From contig CALNXQ010000002.1 in the NCBI GenBank assembly GCA_942490535.1, positions 930,001 to 994,000 of the forward strand: 64,000 nucleotides of DNA, in the 5' to 3' direction. The stretch is from JAEINY01 sp942490535 (lineage in GTDB: Bacteria; Bacteroidota; Bacteroidia; Bacteroidales; Marinilabiliaceae). The translations under genes were made by a program, and so were the position numbers. This document shows, in pieces, positions 48,631 through 56,760 of the stretch. Each line of letters starts with the position of its first letter. Position 1 is the first letter of the stretch. The notes under the pieces were generated by a model. That model saw only the letters and a list, made by a program, of their open reading frames with translations. It had not been told where the DNA came from and made no database searches.

Positions 48631-48637
48631 TTTTTAA
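48631..48637 (+). repeat. Left target-site duplication of the unnamed IS
   Basis: TTTTTAA directly before the left inverted repeat is repeated at 50389-50395 after the right one. Confidence 0.8.
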
Positions 48638-48676
48638 CTGGGGTGTTGATTATTTTGACAGATTTTAAAATATTAT

Positions 48677-50080
48677 TCATGCGACTTTTAGGTTTTCTTT
48701 CCGTTTAAAAGCCTTACATCTTTTTGAAAAGTCAGATTCACCAATCGTTTTCTTTGACCAATTATGGATATCCATAAATGTATTGCTCTCCATAGCTTTA
48801 TTGATGCAAGAGTGGTCAATCTGCAGTGTCGCTGCTGATATTATCAATATTGATTGGGTAATGCCCATTAAAGCACTTTCCGAGCAGTAATATTTGTATT
48901 TTCCAAACAAGCTTTCTATAATGTCGGATACCCCAAGGTAAGCTTCTTTATATTTTGCATTTTTAGGGATGTTGTCAGACAATCTCTTCATAAGTGTATC
49001 GCTAAAATCTAATCCCTTCTTGTTGAGATTGATTATCGAGATATCTTTTTTTATACCACCAATTGTTTTCCTGGACAATCCCTCTGTTATGATTTTTTTC
49101 TTTATTGTTTTAATCACTGTCAGATACTGTTTATAGTCGATTATATCATCGCTATACTCTTGTATCCAATTGAATTTCTCCTCAAACATTTCTTTTGCCT
49201 CTTGAACGAGTTCCTCATCAATGTAATTACTCAAATTGGCATTTGGAGATTGTAATCGTTTTTCAACAATGGATTCAGCTATAAGAAGAAAGTTTCCTCG
49301 CTCTTGATATTGAAGTATTTTTTCAAACCATCCAATCATTTGTTCTGCATTCATATATCTTGCTTTGGCCCTTTGGCTTGGAGGACTAAGAAATGAGAGT
49401 AGTGTTTGTTTGGTTTGATGTTTACAACGGGATAGTCGCTTTAAAAAACTATCCCATTTAGTGTCAGTGGACAATATCGACTTCAAGCAGCATGCGGACA
49501 GATGGCTGACATCGTAAATGTAAGTGATTTTTTTATGCAGAGCGCAGAACTCTTCAATTCCTTTCTTAACATCGGCTCCGTGATCTGAAATTATTTCTTT
49601 GGGAATACCTGTTAGTTTTACTGTCTCAACCAAAGCATTATAAGTAACCTCCCATGTTGCCCTTGGAGTCACTGTTAGATTCAGCAAGGCAACATCTTTC
49701 ATCTTAAGATTGAAACCATTTTTTCGTAAATCTTTTAATGATACTCCTAATATTGCCAAACATTTATTTTTCCCTGTAGTTATGGTATAATCCACTATAT
49801 AAACCCAATCATTACGCTTTTCTTTCGGCTCATGCAACGTGTAATACCCTAAACGCAACACCCATTGTCGAATAGTAGAATAGTGAGGTGCAGGTGCATT
49901 ATAAAAGTTAGCAAGTATTGAACAAATTTTTGCACAGCTTCGATACGACGTATTGCCATCAAGAAATAGCTGAGCACAAAAATTGATAAAATCGCTGCAG
50001 TAACTAAAATGCTTGGGGCTATTACATGTTCCCTTATTAAAAAGAATAGTATGAGTAGGTTTGTCAGAGTAACCCTGCAT
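48677..50080 (-). CDS. DDE-type transposase (OrfB) of the unnamed IS
   Basis: The 467-residue protein has an RNase-H-like core: WVYIVDYTITTGKNKCLAIL with a first Asp, KEIISDHGADVKKGIEEFC with a second Asp, and YLGVSDIIESLFGKYKYYC with a Glu, spaced as in transposases with a large insertion before the Glu. An N-terminal HTH-like region is seen at APHYSTIRQWVLRLG. The frame is open back through VAFAGEMQGYS into the end of OrfA, so the full transposase is probably the OrfA-OrfB fusion of ~545 residues. Confidence 0.8.
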   Translation of the reverse strand: MQGYSDKPTHTILFNKGTCNSPKHFSYCSDFINFCAQLFLDGNTSYRSCAKICSILANFYNAPAPHYSTIRQWVLRLGYYTLHEPKEKRNDWVYIVDYTITTGKNKCLAILGVSLKDLRKNGFNLKMKDVALLNLTVTPRATWEVTYNALVETVKLTGIPKEIISDHGADVKKGIEEFCALHKKITYIYDVSHLSACCLKSILSTDTKWDSFLKRLSRCKHQTKQTLLSFLSPPSQRAKARYMNAEQMIGWFEKILQYQERGNFLLIAESIVEKRLQSPNANLSNYIDEELVQEAKEMFEEKFNWIQEYSDDIIDYKQYLTVIKTIKKKIITEGLSRKTIGGIKKDISIINLNKKGLDFSDTLMKRLSDNIPKNAKYKEAYLGVSDIIESLFGKYKYYCSESALMGITQSILIISAATLQIDHSCINKAMESNTFMDIHNWSKKTIGESDFSKRCKAFKRKENLKVA

Positions 50081-50094
50081 TTCTCCGGCAAAAG

Positions 50095-50319
50095 CTACTT
50101 CTTTTTGTTTTTTTTTAATTCAAGCTCCAGCTTTTTAGCTTTCTCCTTCCAGAAATTTCTACTTTTAATTAGATCCCGGATTTTAATCTTTAATTGCTTT
50201 ATTACAGCCTGTTTTTCTCTGTGCTTTTGCTTCCAAGAATCACGGCTTGACTTGAAGAATTTTAATTCCTGTAAACGTATTTCGCTCAAAATATTGCAGT
50301 AATGATTATCTGCCTTCAA
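50095..50319 (-). CDS. OrfA of the unnamed IS (coiled coil)
   Basis: The 74-residue basic protein is mostly coiled coil (SRDSWKQKHREKQAVIKQLK, RNFWKEKAKKLELELKKN). It ends at a TAG nine bases after a slippery A AAA AAC. Slipping back by one base joins it to the transposase frame. Alone it may act as a regulator or multimerisation domain. Confidence 0.75.
   Translation of the reverse strand: MKADNHYCNILSEIRLQELKFFKSSRDSWKQKHREKQAVIKQLKIKIRDLIKSRNFWKEKAKKLELELKKNKKK
50107..50113 (-). promoter_or_regulatory. -1 frameshift heptamer A AAA AAC
   Basis: In the OrfA frame the minus strand reads TTA AAA AAA AAC. The -1 frame then continues CAA AAA GAA GTA GCT TTT into the transposase without a stop. 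This is a textbook slippery site. Confidence 0.8.
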
Positions 50320-50388
50320 AGATAATATAAAAACTCAAAACTAGGATGAATTATTAGTAAGGATAAAGTTAAATAATCAACACCCCAG

Positions 50389-50395
50389 TTTTTAA
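50389..50395 (+). repeat. Right target-site duplication of the unnamed IS
   Basis: TTTTTAA, equal to 48631-48637. Confidence 0.8.
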
Positions 50396-50495
50396 CTACT
50401 ACCCGATTAACAAGGTCAATTCAAAACAATACGCTTCAAAACAAATGGGATCAGGTACTAAAATTCTGAAGGAAGTGAGTTGTCAACATTATGCT

Positions 50496-50699
50496 CTAAT
50501 CCATGAGGTACTGGTTGATCAAATCCGGGGCAATGCCAGTGTAACTGGCAAACTCTTCAGAGGTGATGAACTGATGATCCTCCTTCCCCAGTCTTTCACG
50601 GATCTTTTTCAATAAACGTCGACCTGACTTCTCACTTTTCCCGGTGATGCGTTGCACATCTTTGGGATAGATGCAAACTCGGTTCAATTTGACGGTCAT
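50496..50699 (-). CDS. Small HTH-like DNA-binding protein, divergent from the holin/amidase cassette
   Basis: The 67-residue protein reads VCIYPKDVQRITGKSEKSGR, RLLKKIRERLGKE, HQFITSEEFASYTGIAPDLI: a short basic helix-turn-helix-like fold. Small genes of this type stand next to the 251-residue gene family in other Bacteroidota (from memory). It is divergent from the 50875 gene with 175 bases between, so it may regulate it. No name can be given. Confidence 0.7.
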   Translation of the reverse strand: MTVKLNRVCIYPKDVQRITGKSEKSGRRLLKKIRERLGKEDHQFITSEEFASYTGIAPDLINQYLMD

Positions 50700-50874
50700 G
50701 ATACTGTATCTATACTCTTGCCCTACTTGAAGGGTACTGCTAAGGTACTAAATCGGGACTGCATTTTAGACCTAAAAAGCCAAAAGAAGCCCTTCATGGA
50801 CACAATGGCCCACCGGATTTGCATTGTATGTGTCAGGCGTCTAATTTTCTGTTGTTAACTAAAAATAAGGCGTT

Positions 50875-51630
50875 ATGGCAAGGCAAAAAGGTATTATTAA
50901 GCTGGAAGGACGGATTGGTGATTTGTCTTTCTACAAAAACGGTGGTGAATACATGGCCCGCTCAAAGGGTGGTGTGGATGGTGATCGGATTAAGAAGGAT
51001 CCGGCCTTTGTACGGACCCGTGAGAACGGCGCGGAGTTTGGCAGTGCCGGGAAAGCCGGCAAAGTATTGCGCAATGCGCTGAAGGTGCCCATTTCCAAAT
51101 CGGCGGACAAGCAGGTGGCGGGTCGTTTGGGGGCTGAGCTGCTGAAGGTGATCCAGGCGGATACCACCAACTTGCGTGGGGAACGGACGGTGACAGCTGG
51201 AGATCTGAGCCTGTTACAGGGCTTTGAATTCAACAAGGCGGTTGGCCTGGAGTCGGTGGTGACGATGCCCTATACGGTGGTATTTACCCGGAGCAGTGGG
51301 GATGCGGTGGTAAACATTCCGGCTTTTGTGCCCAAAAATGAGATTGCCCAGGTCGAGGGTGCCACTCATTTTCGGTTGGTGGCCGGTTTGGCAGCTGTTG
51401 ATTTTGCGAATCAGAGTTACGAGGTGGATGTGGCAGAGAGTGCCGATTTGGTGTATGATGCCAATACGCAGCCATCTGCTCCTATTTTGCTGACTATTTC
51501 AGCGGACAGTCCGCACCCGGTCTTCATGGTGTTTGGGGTGGAGTATTACCAGTCGGTGAATGGGCAGATGTACCCTTTGAATAATAAGGCGTCTAACCCC
51601 TTGGCGTTGGTGTTGGTGGATGTGGTCTAA
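50875..51630 (+). CDS. Conserved Bacteroidota protein of unknown function, cassette gene 1
   Basis: The 251-residue protein begins MARQKGIIKLEGRIGDLSFY and then KNGGEYMARSKGGVDGDRIK and FVRTRENGAEFGSAGKAGKV, an Arg/Lys/Gly-rich N-terminal half, followed by a beta-rich C-terminal half (MPYTVVFTRSSGDAVVNIPA, HPVFMVFGVEYYQSVNGQMY). There is no signal peptide or TM. I know this start motif from many Bacteroidota genomes as a hypothetical protein, often near an amidase. A self-assembling or phage-structural-like role is a guess from the cassette. Unlike its flanks, the gene is rather GC-rich. Confidence 0.8.
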   Translation: MARQKGIIKLEGRIGDLSFYKNGGEYMARSKGGVDGDRIKKDPAFVRTRENGAEFGSAGKAGKVLRNALKVPISKSADKQVAGRLGAELLKVIQADTTNLRGERTVTAGDLSLLQGFEFNKAVGLESVVTMPYTVVFTRSSGDAVVNIPAFVPKNEIAQVEGATHFRLVAGLAAVDFANQSYEVDVAESADLVYDANTQPSAPILLTISADSPHPVFMVFGVEYYQSVNGQMYPLNNKASNPLALVLVDVV

Positions 51631-51727
51631 TGGGATCTTCGATTTAAGTATCAAGATTCAAGACCCAAGTATCAAGATGTTTTCGATACCTGGTCAGTAA
51701 TGGTAGATTCTTTAATATTCAGGAGTG

Positions 51728-51925
51728 ATGACGGAACAACATGTGAGTAGTGGTGGCAAGGCAGGATTTTTGGGTGGCAGTGTGGTGAGTGTGTTTATGA
51801 GTATCTCGTTTACGGATGTGGTGGAAACCATCTTTTATGCGGTGTTGGGGACGGTTGTCAGTTTTCTGGTGTCACTGTTGTTGAAGCAGGTATTTCGAAG
51901 GTATCTTACCCGCAGGAAGGGTTAG
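51728..51925 (+). CDS. Small one- or two-TM protein in the cassette
   Basis: The ~65-residue protein has a Gly-rich TM region (AGFLGGSVVSVFMSISF) and a second TM (TIFYAVLGTVVSFLVSLLL), then a basic tail QVFRRYLTRRKG. A GTG at 51725 adds one residue. Size and topology resemble a small holin. It lies between the 251-residue gene and the larger holin-like gene, so it could be part of a lysis or export unit. Confidence 0.65.
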   Translation: MTEQHVSSGGKAGFLGGSVVSVFMSISFTDVVETIFYAVLGTVVSFLVSLLLKQVFRRYLTRRKG

Positions 51926-52108
51926 GTGTTTGGTTGTGGTTTGTGATGGGAAGCCTCTGGATTCGTCTGGGGGCTTTTTCGTTGGTCAGTAGTTTTTAGG
52001 CAGTAGTCAGAAGGGAGAAGGCAGAAGGAACAAGTCCGTAGTAGAAAGTCCGATGGCCGGACTTAATTAACTGCGAATGCATATTAATTGTCATTTAAAA
52101 TTTTCGGT

Positions 52109-52762
52109 ATGAAATTAATTGAAAGAATCGGTGAATTTTTAAGCGGATCCGGCACGAATATTCTGGATTCATTATCGGGTATTGTTGATCGGTTTATTAC
52201 CAATCCGGATGAGAAAAAGGCCTTTGTGTTGGAGCTGAAGCGGATTGAAGAACAACATCGGCAGAATCAGCGTCAGTTTCTGACTGAGATGGAACAACTC
52301 ACCCAAAAACGGGAAAGTGAGATTGAACAGACCATTCGGGCAGAGCTGAAAGCTCAGGAGAATATTCTGGTCGCTGAATTACAACAAGGTGATCGTTATA
52401 CCAAACGGGCCCGGCCGACTGTTATCTATGTGGGGTTATTTTTCATCCTGTTGGAGCTGTTCGGCATTCGTCACATTGTATTGGACCAACTGGCCCTTGG
52501 TGAAAATGCGTTGAGTATTCTCCAGGGATCGGATGCTGTATTTAAAACATTCCTGGCGGCATGGGCTGGTGTCGTTGGCGTTTATGCCGTTGGTCGTTCC
52601 ATGGAGAAACGTGGTACCCGTCAGTTGTGGAATTCAGCCTTCCCGATGCCCGGGACTTCGCTGCGCTCTGCATCTACAGGCTCCTCTTCTTCGGAGTCAC
52701 ATAAAAATAAACTGTCAACTGAAAAAAGTATTGATCATCCTTTAAATTCGATCCAATGGTAA
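52109..52762 (+). CDS. Holin-like membrane protein (3TM holin family)
   Basis: The 217-residue protein (start at 52109; a TTG at 52088 is less likely) has an amphipathic N-terminus (MKLIERIGEFLSG), a long coiled-coil section (EELKRIEEQHRQNQ-type, ~45-100) and then RYTKRARPTVIYVGLFFILL and KTFLAAWAGVVGVYAVGRSM as TM segments. This order, with the RPT-x-Y motif, is that of 3TM-type phage holins. A Ser-rich tail follows. Its stop overlaps the amidase ATG, a coupling expected for holin and lysin. Confidence 0.8.
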   Translation: MKLIERIGEFLSGSGTNILDSLSGIVDRFITNPDEKKAFVLELKRIEEQHRQNQRQFLTEMEQLTQKRESEIEQTIRAELKAQENILVAELQQGDRYTKRARPTVIYVGLFFILLELFGIRHIVLDQLALGENALSILQGSDAVFKTFLAAWAGVVGVYAVGRSMEKRGTRQLWNSAFPMPGTSLRSASTGSSSSESHKNKLSTEKSIDHPLNSIQW

Positions 52763-53261
52763 AGGAGGTGCTTCATTGTTCGGACTCGTCATTTGGCAAT
52801 GCGGCTTTGATCTCCCAATGGCATTCGTTACCGGCACAGGAAGTGATTCAAAATGGAAAGCGGTATCAAGGCCGGGGCTGGTCAGGTATTGGTATCATTA
52901 TGTGATTCTCAATGGTTGGATAGCTTCCAATCTGTATCATCCGGATTTTAATGGTCATGTTGAGACTGGTCGGCCATTGGATGATGACCCAGTGGTTTCC
53001 GGCAAAGAGATTGGGGCTCATGTGAAAGGATTTAATCGTCATTCCATTGGTATTTGTTTGATTGGGAAATCGGGTCAGTTTACCCATGAGCAGTTGAATG
53101 CGTCGTTGAGGTTGGTTCATAAACTGGAAAGTCAATATCAAGAAATAGAAATCTTTCAACACAGTGACCTGGATAAACGAAAACTTTTTTGTGCGGGATT
53201 GAATATGAGTAGGTGGGGAGAAAATTATAGGTACTATAAAAGTGTATTGAGAAGTTGGTAG
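52756..53261 (+). pseudogene. N-acetylmuramoyl-L-alanine amidase with one frameshift
   Basis: From the ATG at 52756 the frame reads MVKEVLHCSDSSFGNAALIS with the zinc His, and then RGWSGIG. It must change frame near 52893 to continue YHYVILNGW, GHVETGRPLDDDPVVSGKEI and the C-terminal zinc region FQHSDLDKRKLFCAGLN. One T is missing from what should be GGTTATCAT. The whole enzyme would be ~168 residues, the usual size of amidase_2 endolysins that cut the MurNAc-L-Ala bond. The start overlaps the holin-like gene. Either a recent loss or a sequence error. Confidence 0.85.
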
Positions 53262-53388
53262 TTGGGCTTAAAGAAAAAGATGAAGGTAAAAAGGTAAAAG
53301 TCAAAAGTATTTACAAATTGATTCTGTTATTTACACCAAAGGTACTTTTGGGAATACTTGTTCAAACAGGCTGATGAAATTACTTAAA

Positions 53389-53437
53389 TGCGCATTATAT
53401 TGCGCAAATGCATTATATTTGGGTAAAATAGTGCGCA
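53389..53437 (+). promoter_or_regulatory. Promoter and operator-like sites of the second hipBA pair
   Basis: TGCGCA occurs at 53389-53394, 53401-53406 (together TGCGCATTATATTGCGCA) and 53432-53437. A -7 element TATATTTG lies at 53414-53421 between them. The first pair covers the -33 region and the third the transcript start, as expected for repression by the HTH protein. Confidence 0.65.
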
Positions 53438-53439
53438 TT

Positions 53440-53745
53440 ATGAATTCAAGACAAAACCATTTACTACCAAAACAAGCGAAATTATTAGTTACGCTTGGAA
53501 AACAGATCAAGATGGCTCGATTACGACGAAAACTAACAACAGAACAGGTTGCAGAGCGGGCCGGTATCAGTCGTCGAACATTACTGTCGGTAGAAAAAGG
53601 TGCACCAAGTGTTGCAATGGGAATCTATGTACAGGTTCTGTTTGTACTGGGATTAGCGAATGATTTACTGAATGTAGCCAAGGATGATGTCTTAGGCAGG
53701 AAGCTTCAGGATGCTAAATTATTAAACCCGTCGAAAAACAAATAA
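53440..53745 (+). CDS. HipB-like XRE-family antitoxin of the second hip pair
   Basis: The 101-residue protein (start at 53440, right after the third TGCGCA) has an HTH domain LGKQIKMARLRRKLTTEQVA, ERAGISRRTLLSVEKGAPSV, and a C-terminal tail LLNPSKNK. It lies 11 bases before a full-length hipA, so it is the antitoxin and repressor of that pair. A longer start at 53374 would run through the operators and is rejected. Confidence 0.9.
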   Translation: MNSRQNHLLPKQAKLLVTLGKQIKMARLRRKLTTEQVAERAGISRRTLLSVEKGAPSVAMGIYVQVLFVLGLANDLLNVAKDDVLGRKLQDAKLLNPSKNK

Positions 53746-53756
53746 AACGATACACA

Positions 53757-55028
53757 ATGGCTTCCAAAATTATATATGTTTTTGCCGATTGGTATGAAAA
53801 AAAATCACCAACCCTCATGGGTGCCTTAAGAGCAGAATCACTGCGTGGAAATGAAGTTTTTTCGTTCGAATATGATCCTACATGGCTAAAAAACAATGAT
53901 GCACTGTTACTTGATCCGGATTTGCATTGGTACAAAGGACCGCAATATTTACCGGAAGAAAAACTCAATTTCGGTTTATTCCTGGATTCATCCCCGGATC
54001 GATGGGGACGGGTATTGATGCGCAGAAGAGAAGCTTTAATGGCCCGGCTGGAAGAAAGGCCCCAACAAACCCTTCTTTCTTCAGATTACCTTTTAGGTGT
54101 ATATGATGACCACCGGATGGGAGCATTACGATTTAGGGAAGATCCCGACGGATCGTTTCTTAATGATAATAAAGAGATGGCAGCGCCACCATGGACCACT
54201 CTGAGAGAATTGGAACATGCCAGTTTGCAACTGGAAAAAGATGACTCTGTGGATGATCCTGAATACCTCCACTGGCTCAACCTACTCACAGCACCCGGAT
54301 CATCCCTGGGAGGTGCTCGCCCCAAGGCCAGTGTCCTGGATCAGCATAACCACCTCTGGATCGCTAAGTTTCCAAGTATTAACGATAACATTGATGTGGG
54401 TGGCTGGGAAATGGTGGTTTATGAACTTGCCACCTGTTCAGGTATACAGATGTCAGAAGCCAAAATAGAACATTTTTCAAGCCGTCAATATACTTTTCTG
54501 ACAAAACGGTTCGATCGGACAAATCAACGGAAACGAATTCATTTTGCGTCTGCTATGACTCTTTTAGGCTGTCAGGACGGAGATGATTTCCACAGTGGCA
54601 TCAGTTACCTGGACCTTGTTGGTTTTATTCAGCAACACGGTGATAAAAACAAGGTTGACAGTGATCTGGAGCAATTATGGCGAAGGATAGTATTCAGCAT
54701 ATGTGTGAAAAACACAGATGATCACTTGCGCAATCATGGTTTTCTATTAGGTTCCAATGGCTGGTATCTGTCTCCAGCCTACGACCTGAATGCCGCCCCC
54801 ACCGGAAATGGATTGACTTTAAACATTTCAGATGAGGATAATTCACTTAGTCTGGAATTGGCTCTATCGGTAGCTGATTTTTTCCGGCTTGATAGCGAGA
54901 AGGCCCAATCTATCATTGATCAAACTCAGAAGGTTGTTGCCGCCTGGCGATCGGTAGCAAACAAATATGGAATTTCAAGGCGTGAACAAGAAATGATGTC
55001 GATGGCTTTTGAAGGAGGAAGAGTGTGA
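53757..55028 (+). CDS. hipA: HipA-type Ser/Thr kinase toxin, full length
   Basis: The 423-residue protein is a one-chain HipA: N-terminal domain (~1-120, LDSSPDRWGRVLMRRREALM), the Gly-rich ATP loop SSLGGARPKASV, LWIAKFPSINDN with the ATP-binding Lys, YTFLTKRFDR, the catalytic NTDDHLRNHGF and the metal site SPAYDLNAAP. All kinase residues look intact, unlike the hipT relic 6 kb upstream. HipA kinases phosphorylate aminoacyl-tRNA synthetases (E. coli GltX) and slow growth. Here the target is unknown. Confidence 0.92.
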   Translation: MASKIIYVFADWYEKKSPTLMGALRAESLRGNEVFSFEYDPTWLKNNDALLLDPDLHWYKGPQYLPEEKLNFGLFLDSSPDRWGRVLMRRREALMARLEERPQQTLLSSDYLLGVYDDHRMGALRFREDPDGSFLNDNKEMAAPPWTTLRELEHASLQLEKDDSVDDPEYLHWLNLLTAPGSSLGGARPKASVLDQHNHLWIAKFPSINDNIDVGGWEMVVYELATCSGIQMSEAKIEHFSSRQYTFLTKRFDRTNQRKRIHFASAMTLLGCQDGDDFHSGISYLDLVGFIQQHGDKNKVDSDLEQLWRRIVFSICVKNTDDHLRNHGFLLGSNGWYLSPAYDLNAAPTGNGLTLNISDEDNSLSLELALSVADFFRLDSEKAQSIIDQTQKVVAAWRSVANKYGISRREQEMMSMAFEGGRV

Positions 55029-55998
55029 AAAGTGGGCAGTGAGCAGCCAGCAATTATCAGACATCAGTATGAAATTAGTGATCAGTTTGATAAGGGATAG
55101 AACTTGAAGGGAGCTTAATCAAATATCGGACTACTTCTGGTTTCTGTATTTGAAATACATGGAAATAAATAGAAGAAACAAGTCCGGTACATAAGATTTG
55201 AAAACGCGCACTATTTTACTCAAAAGAGATGTTTTTGGGAAATATAGTGCGCATTTTATATGAATCGTCTTTTTAAACGGCGTAAACATCCACCTCATCG
55301 GCAACGATAAACGAAGTCAAGGCTTTCGGGCGGTTTATTTTGATACCAAAAGCAAATAACGCTTATCATTCAAACTGTTCTTAACGTTCGTTGCACTCCT
55401 TTAAGACCTTTGAATGTATAGCGGCACTAACTTACAGCTATATTAAGAGGTGAAAGTTTAGCACCTCATCAAAAAAAATCGGTTGAAACCCGGAGGGCCC
55501 GGCCTTTACTCGTTACCTGGCCGGTGTAGATTTTGGAGGCCGGTTAAAATGTTTTAGTGCATCGTGCTTAGGAGTTTGTGCTTGGAATTAAAGGAAATAG
55601 GTTGAAATACAATGGCGTTATGTGATGATTATGTGTATTTGCAGATAATCCAAGTTGTTGTTGATTTATATGCTTTTACATGTATTGAGGAGTTGGCATG
55701 GAAGGAATGATATTGGCTGGTTGAATTACAAGGGTGCGGCGGACTGTTTGATGTAATGATAAATGGGTAATCGTCAAGGATTAATTTGTTGGGTAATGCC
55801 CGGCGGCACGCTTGTTTTTTTGTAGAGATGTTTTTGGTAAAATACCCCTCAGTCTGATAAATCAGCCAGCTCCCCTTAAAAAAAAGGGAGCAAAAGGCTT
55901 AAATGGACTTTACCGGAATGGTAAATGGGCCAAAGTAGACAGGCATTGAAATGGAGGGAAAGTTTCATTTGTGCCTGGCATGGGTAATTATGAATGGT
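55029..55998. other. Gene-free stretch with a decayed copy of the hipBA promoter and palindromic repeats
   Basis: No credible gene. At 55206-55252 an inverted repeat GCGCACTAT / ATAGTGCGC sits in sequence that aligns with the promoter-to-start part of the second hipB (GGGAAATATAGTGCGCATT against GGGTAAAATAGTGCGCATT). A GC-rich structured block with repeated GGCCGG lies at 55480-55550. A hairpin GCTCCC / GGGAGC with A/T core lies at 55869-55891. Confidence 0.55.
55869..55891. repeat. Short palindromic hairpin, REP-like
   Basis: GCTCCC CTT and AAG GGGAGC-type arms pair around an A tract; ACCCCTCAGTC precedes it at ~55848. The combination resembles a repeat I have seen in other Bacteroidota, which I cannot verify here. 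Confidence 0.45.
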
Positions 55999-56164
55999 CA
56001 ATGTTTAGGGATTAATGTGTGGACTGATCAATTTAAATAGACGAAAGGGACTGGCTGCAAGAGCGTGTAGCGCAGCGAAACGGTTTGCGGACAGGGCCTG
56101 GAGAGGCGCGAGCCGACTGCGAGTGGAGCAAGGGTGGCAGGCGGGGAACGGTGAGGTACGAACC

Positions 56165-56260
56165 GTGGGGGCTGGCATATGTAGTGGCCTGTGGCTGGCG
56201 GGATTTTTGCTTTTTCTGCAAAAAGCATGACCGGCACAGGCCAACTACACGAGGCTACCG
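56165..56260. repeat. Nested inverted repeat in a GC-rich block
   Basis: Outer arms GTAGTGGCCTGTG (56181-56193) and CACAGGCCAACTAC (56235-56248) pair with one bulged base. Inside them GCTTTTT (56209-56215) and AAAAAGC (56220-56226) form a second hairpin. The surrounding 56040-56460 is GC-rich with several open but unlikely frames. It looks like a structured segment of a mobile element, possibly a transfer origin or RNA, by inference. Confidence 0.6.
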
Positions 56261-56696
56261 CTGAAAAAGCCAGAGCGCAGCGGAGGCCAATCAAACAACA
56301 TCAGCCGAAGCCCGCAGCGACCAGCAGGCGAGCCAAATATGGGTAGCCGGAGGATTTTTAGTGGTTGCCGGAGGAACGGAGGCCATGGCTAAAAATACTG
56401 TGGAGGCTGCCATGACGAAGAGGAGGGAGCGCAAGAGGTGTGCCAGGCTGCCCGGTAATAAGATAATAGATTTTTAGGGTTTAGACTATTAGATTTAAGA
56501 GGGTGCAGTAGATTTAAGATGTTATCACTTTTCGAACTTTCCGGGGAACTGCAGTTATTCCATGCTGATAGGGGTGCTGTTAATGAGGTAAAAGGGCACC
56601 ATTGGCTTTGCAGCGTTTATTTTACCTTAAGAACAGACTTGAAATAAAGGCTGCAAAGGCCTGGCACAGCTGTTGCCGACTGACGTGTGAGGAATA

Positions 56697-56750
56697 CCGA
56701 ATAGCCAGGGCAGCCCCAAAATTACCTAAACCGATAATTAAAAAGTTCAT
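56697..56750 (-). pseudogene. TrkA/KtrA start fragment
   Basis: The minus strand encodes MNFLIIGLGNFGAALAIR, the NAD-binding start (GLGNFG) of a TrkA/KtrA potassium-channel regulator, and then departs into unrelated sequence. Its ATG is 10 bases after the trkH stop, as in trkH-trkA operons. The rest of the gene is missing. Confidence 0.75.
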
Positions 56751-56760
56751 ATTTTGCATT

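Larger units (their letters stand above)
48638..50388 (-). mobile_element. Insertion sequence of unrecognised family
   Basis: The 1,751-base element has perfect 18-bp inverted repeats, CTGGGGTGTTGATTATTT at 48638-48655 and its reverse complement at 50371-50388, and a TTTTTAA duplication. Because AGTTTTTAACT borders both ends, the duplication may be up to 11 bp. It holds two overlapping-in-function frames on the minus strand joined by a -1 frameshift signal. I cannot match it to a named family. Confidence 0.9.

Noticed and set aside
52776..53261. Amidase starting at 52776
   Set aside because: The first ~40 residues in that frame do not fit the family, whereas the frame from 52756 gives the zinc-binding start.
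56005..56294. Overlapping frames of 62-88 codons on both strands
   Set aside because: They come from GC-rich repeat DNA with few stops; no start or promoter evidence.
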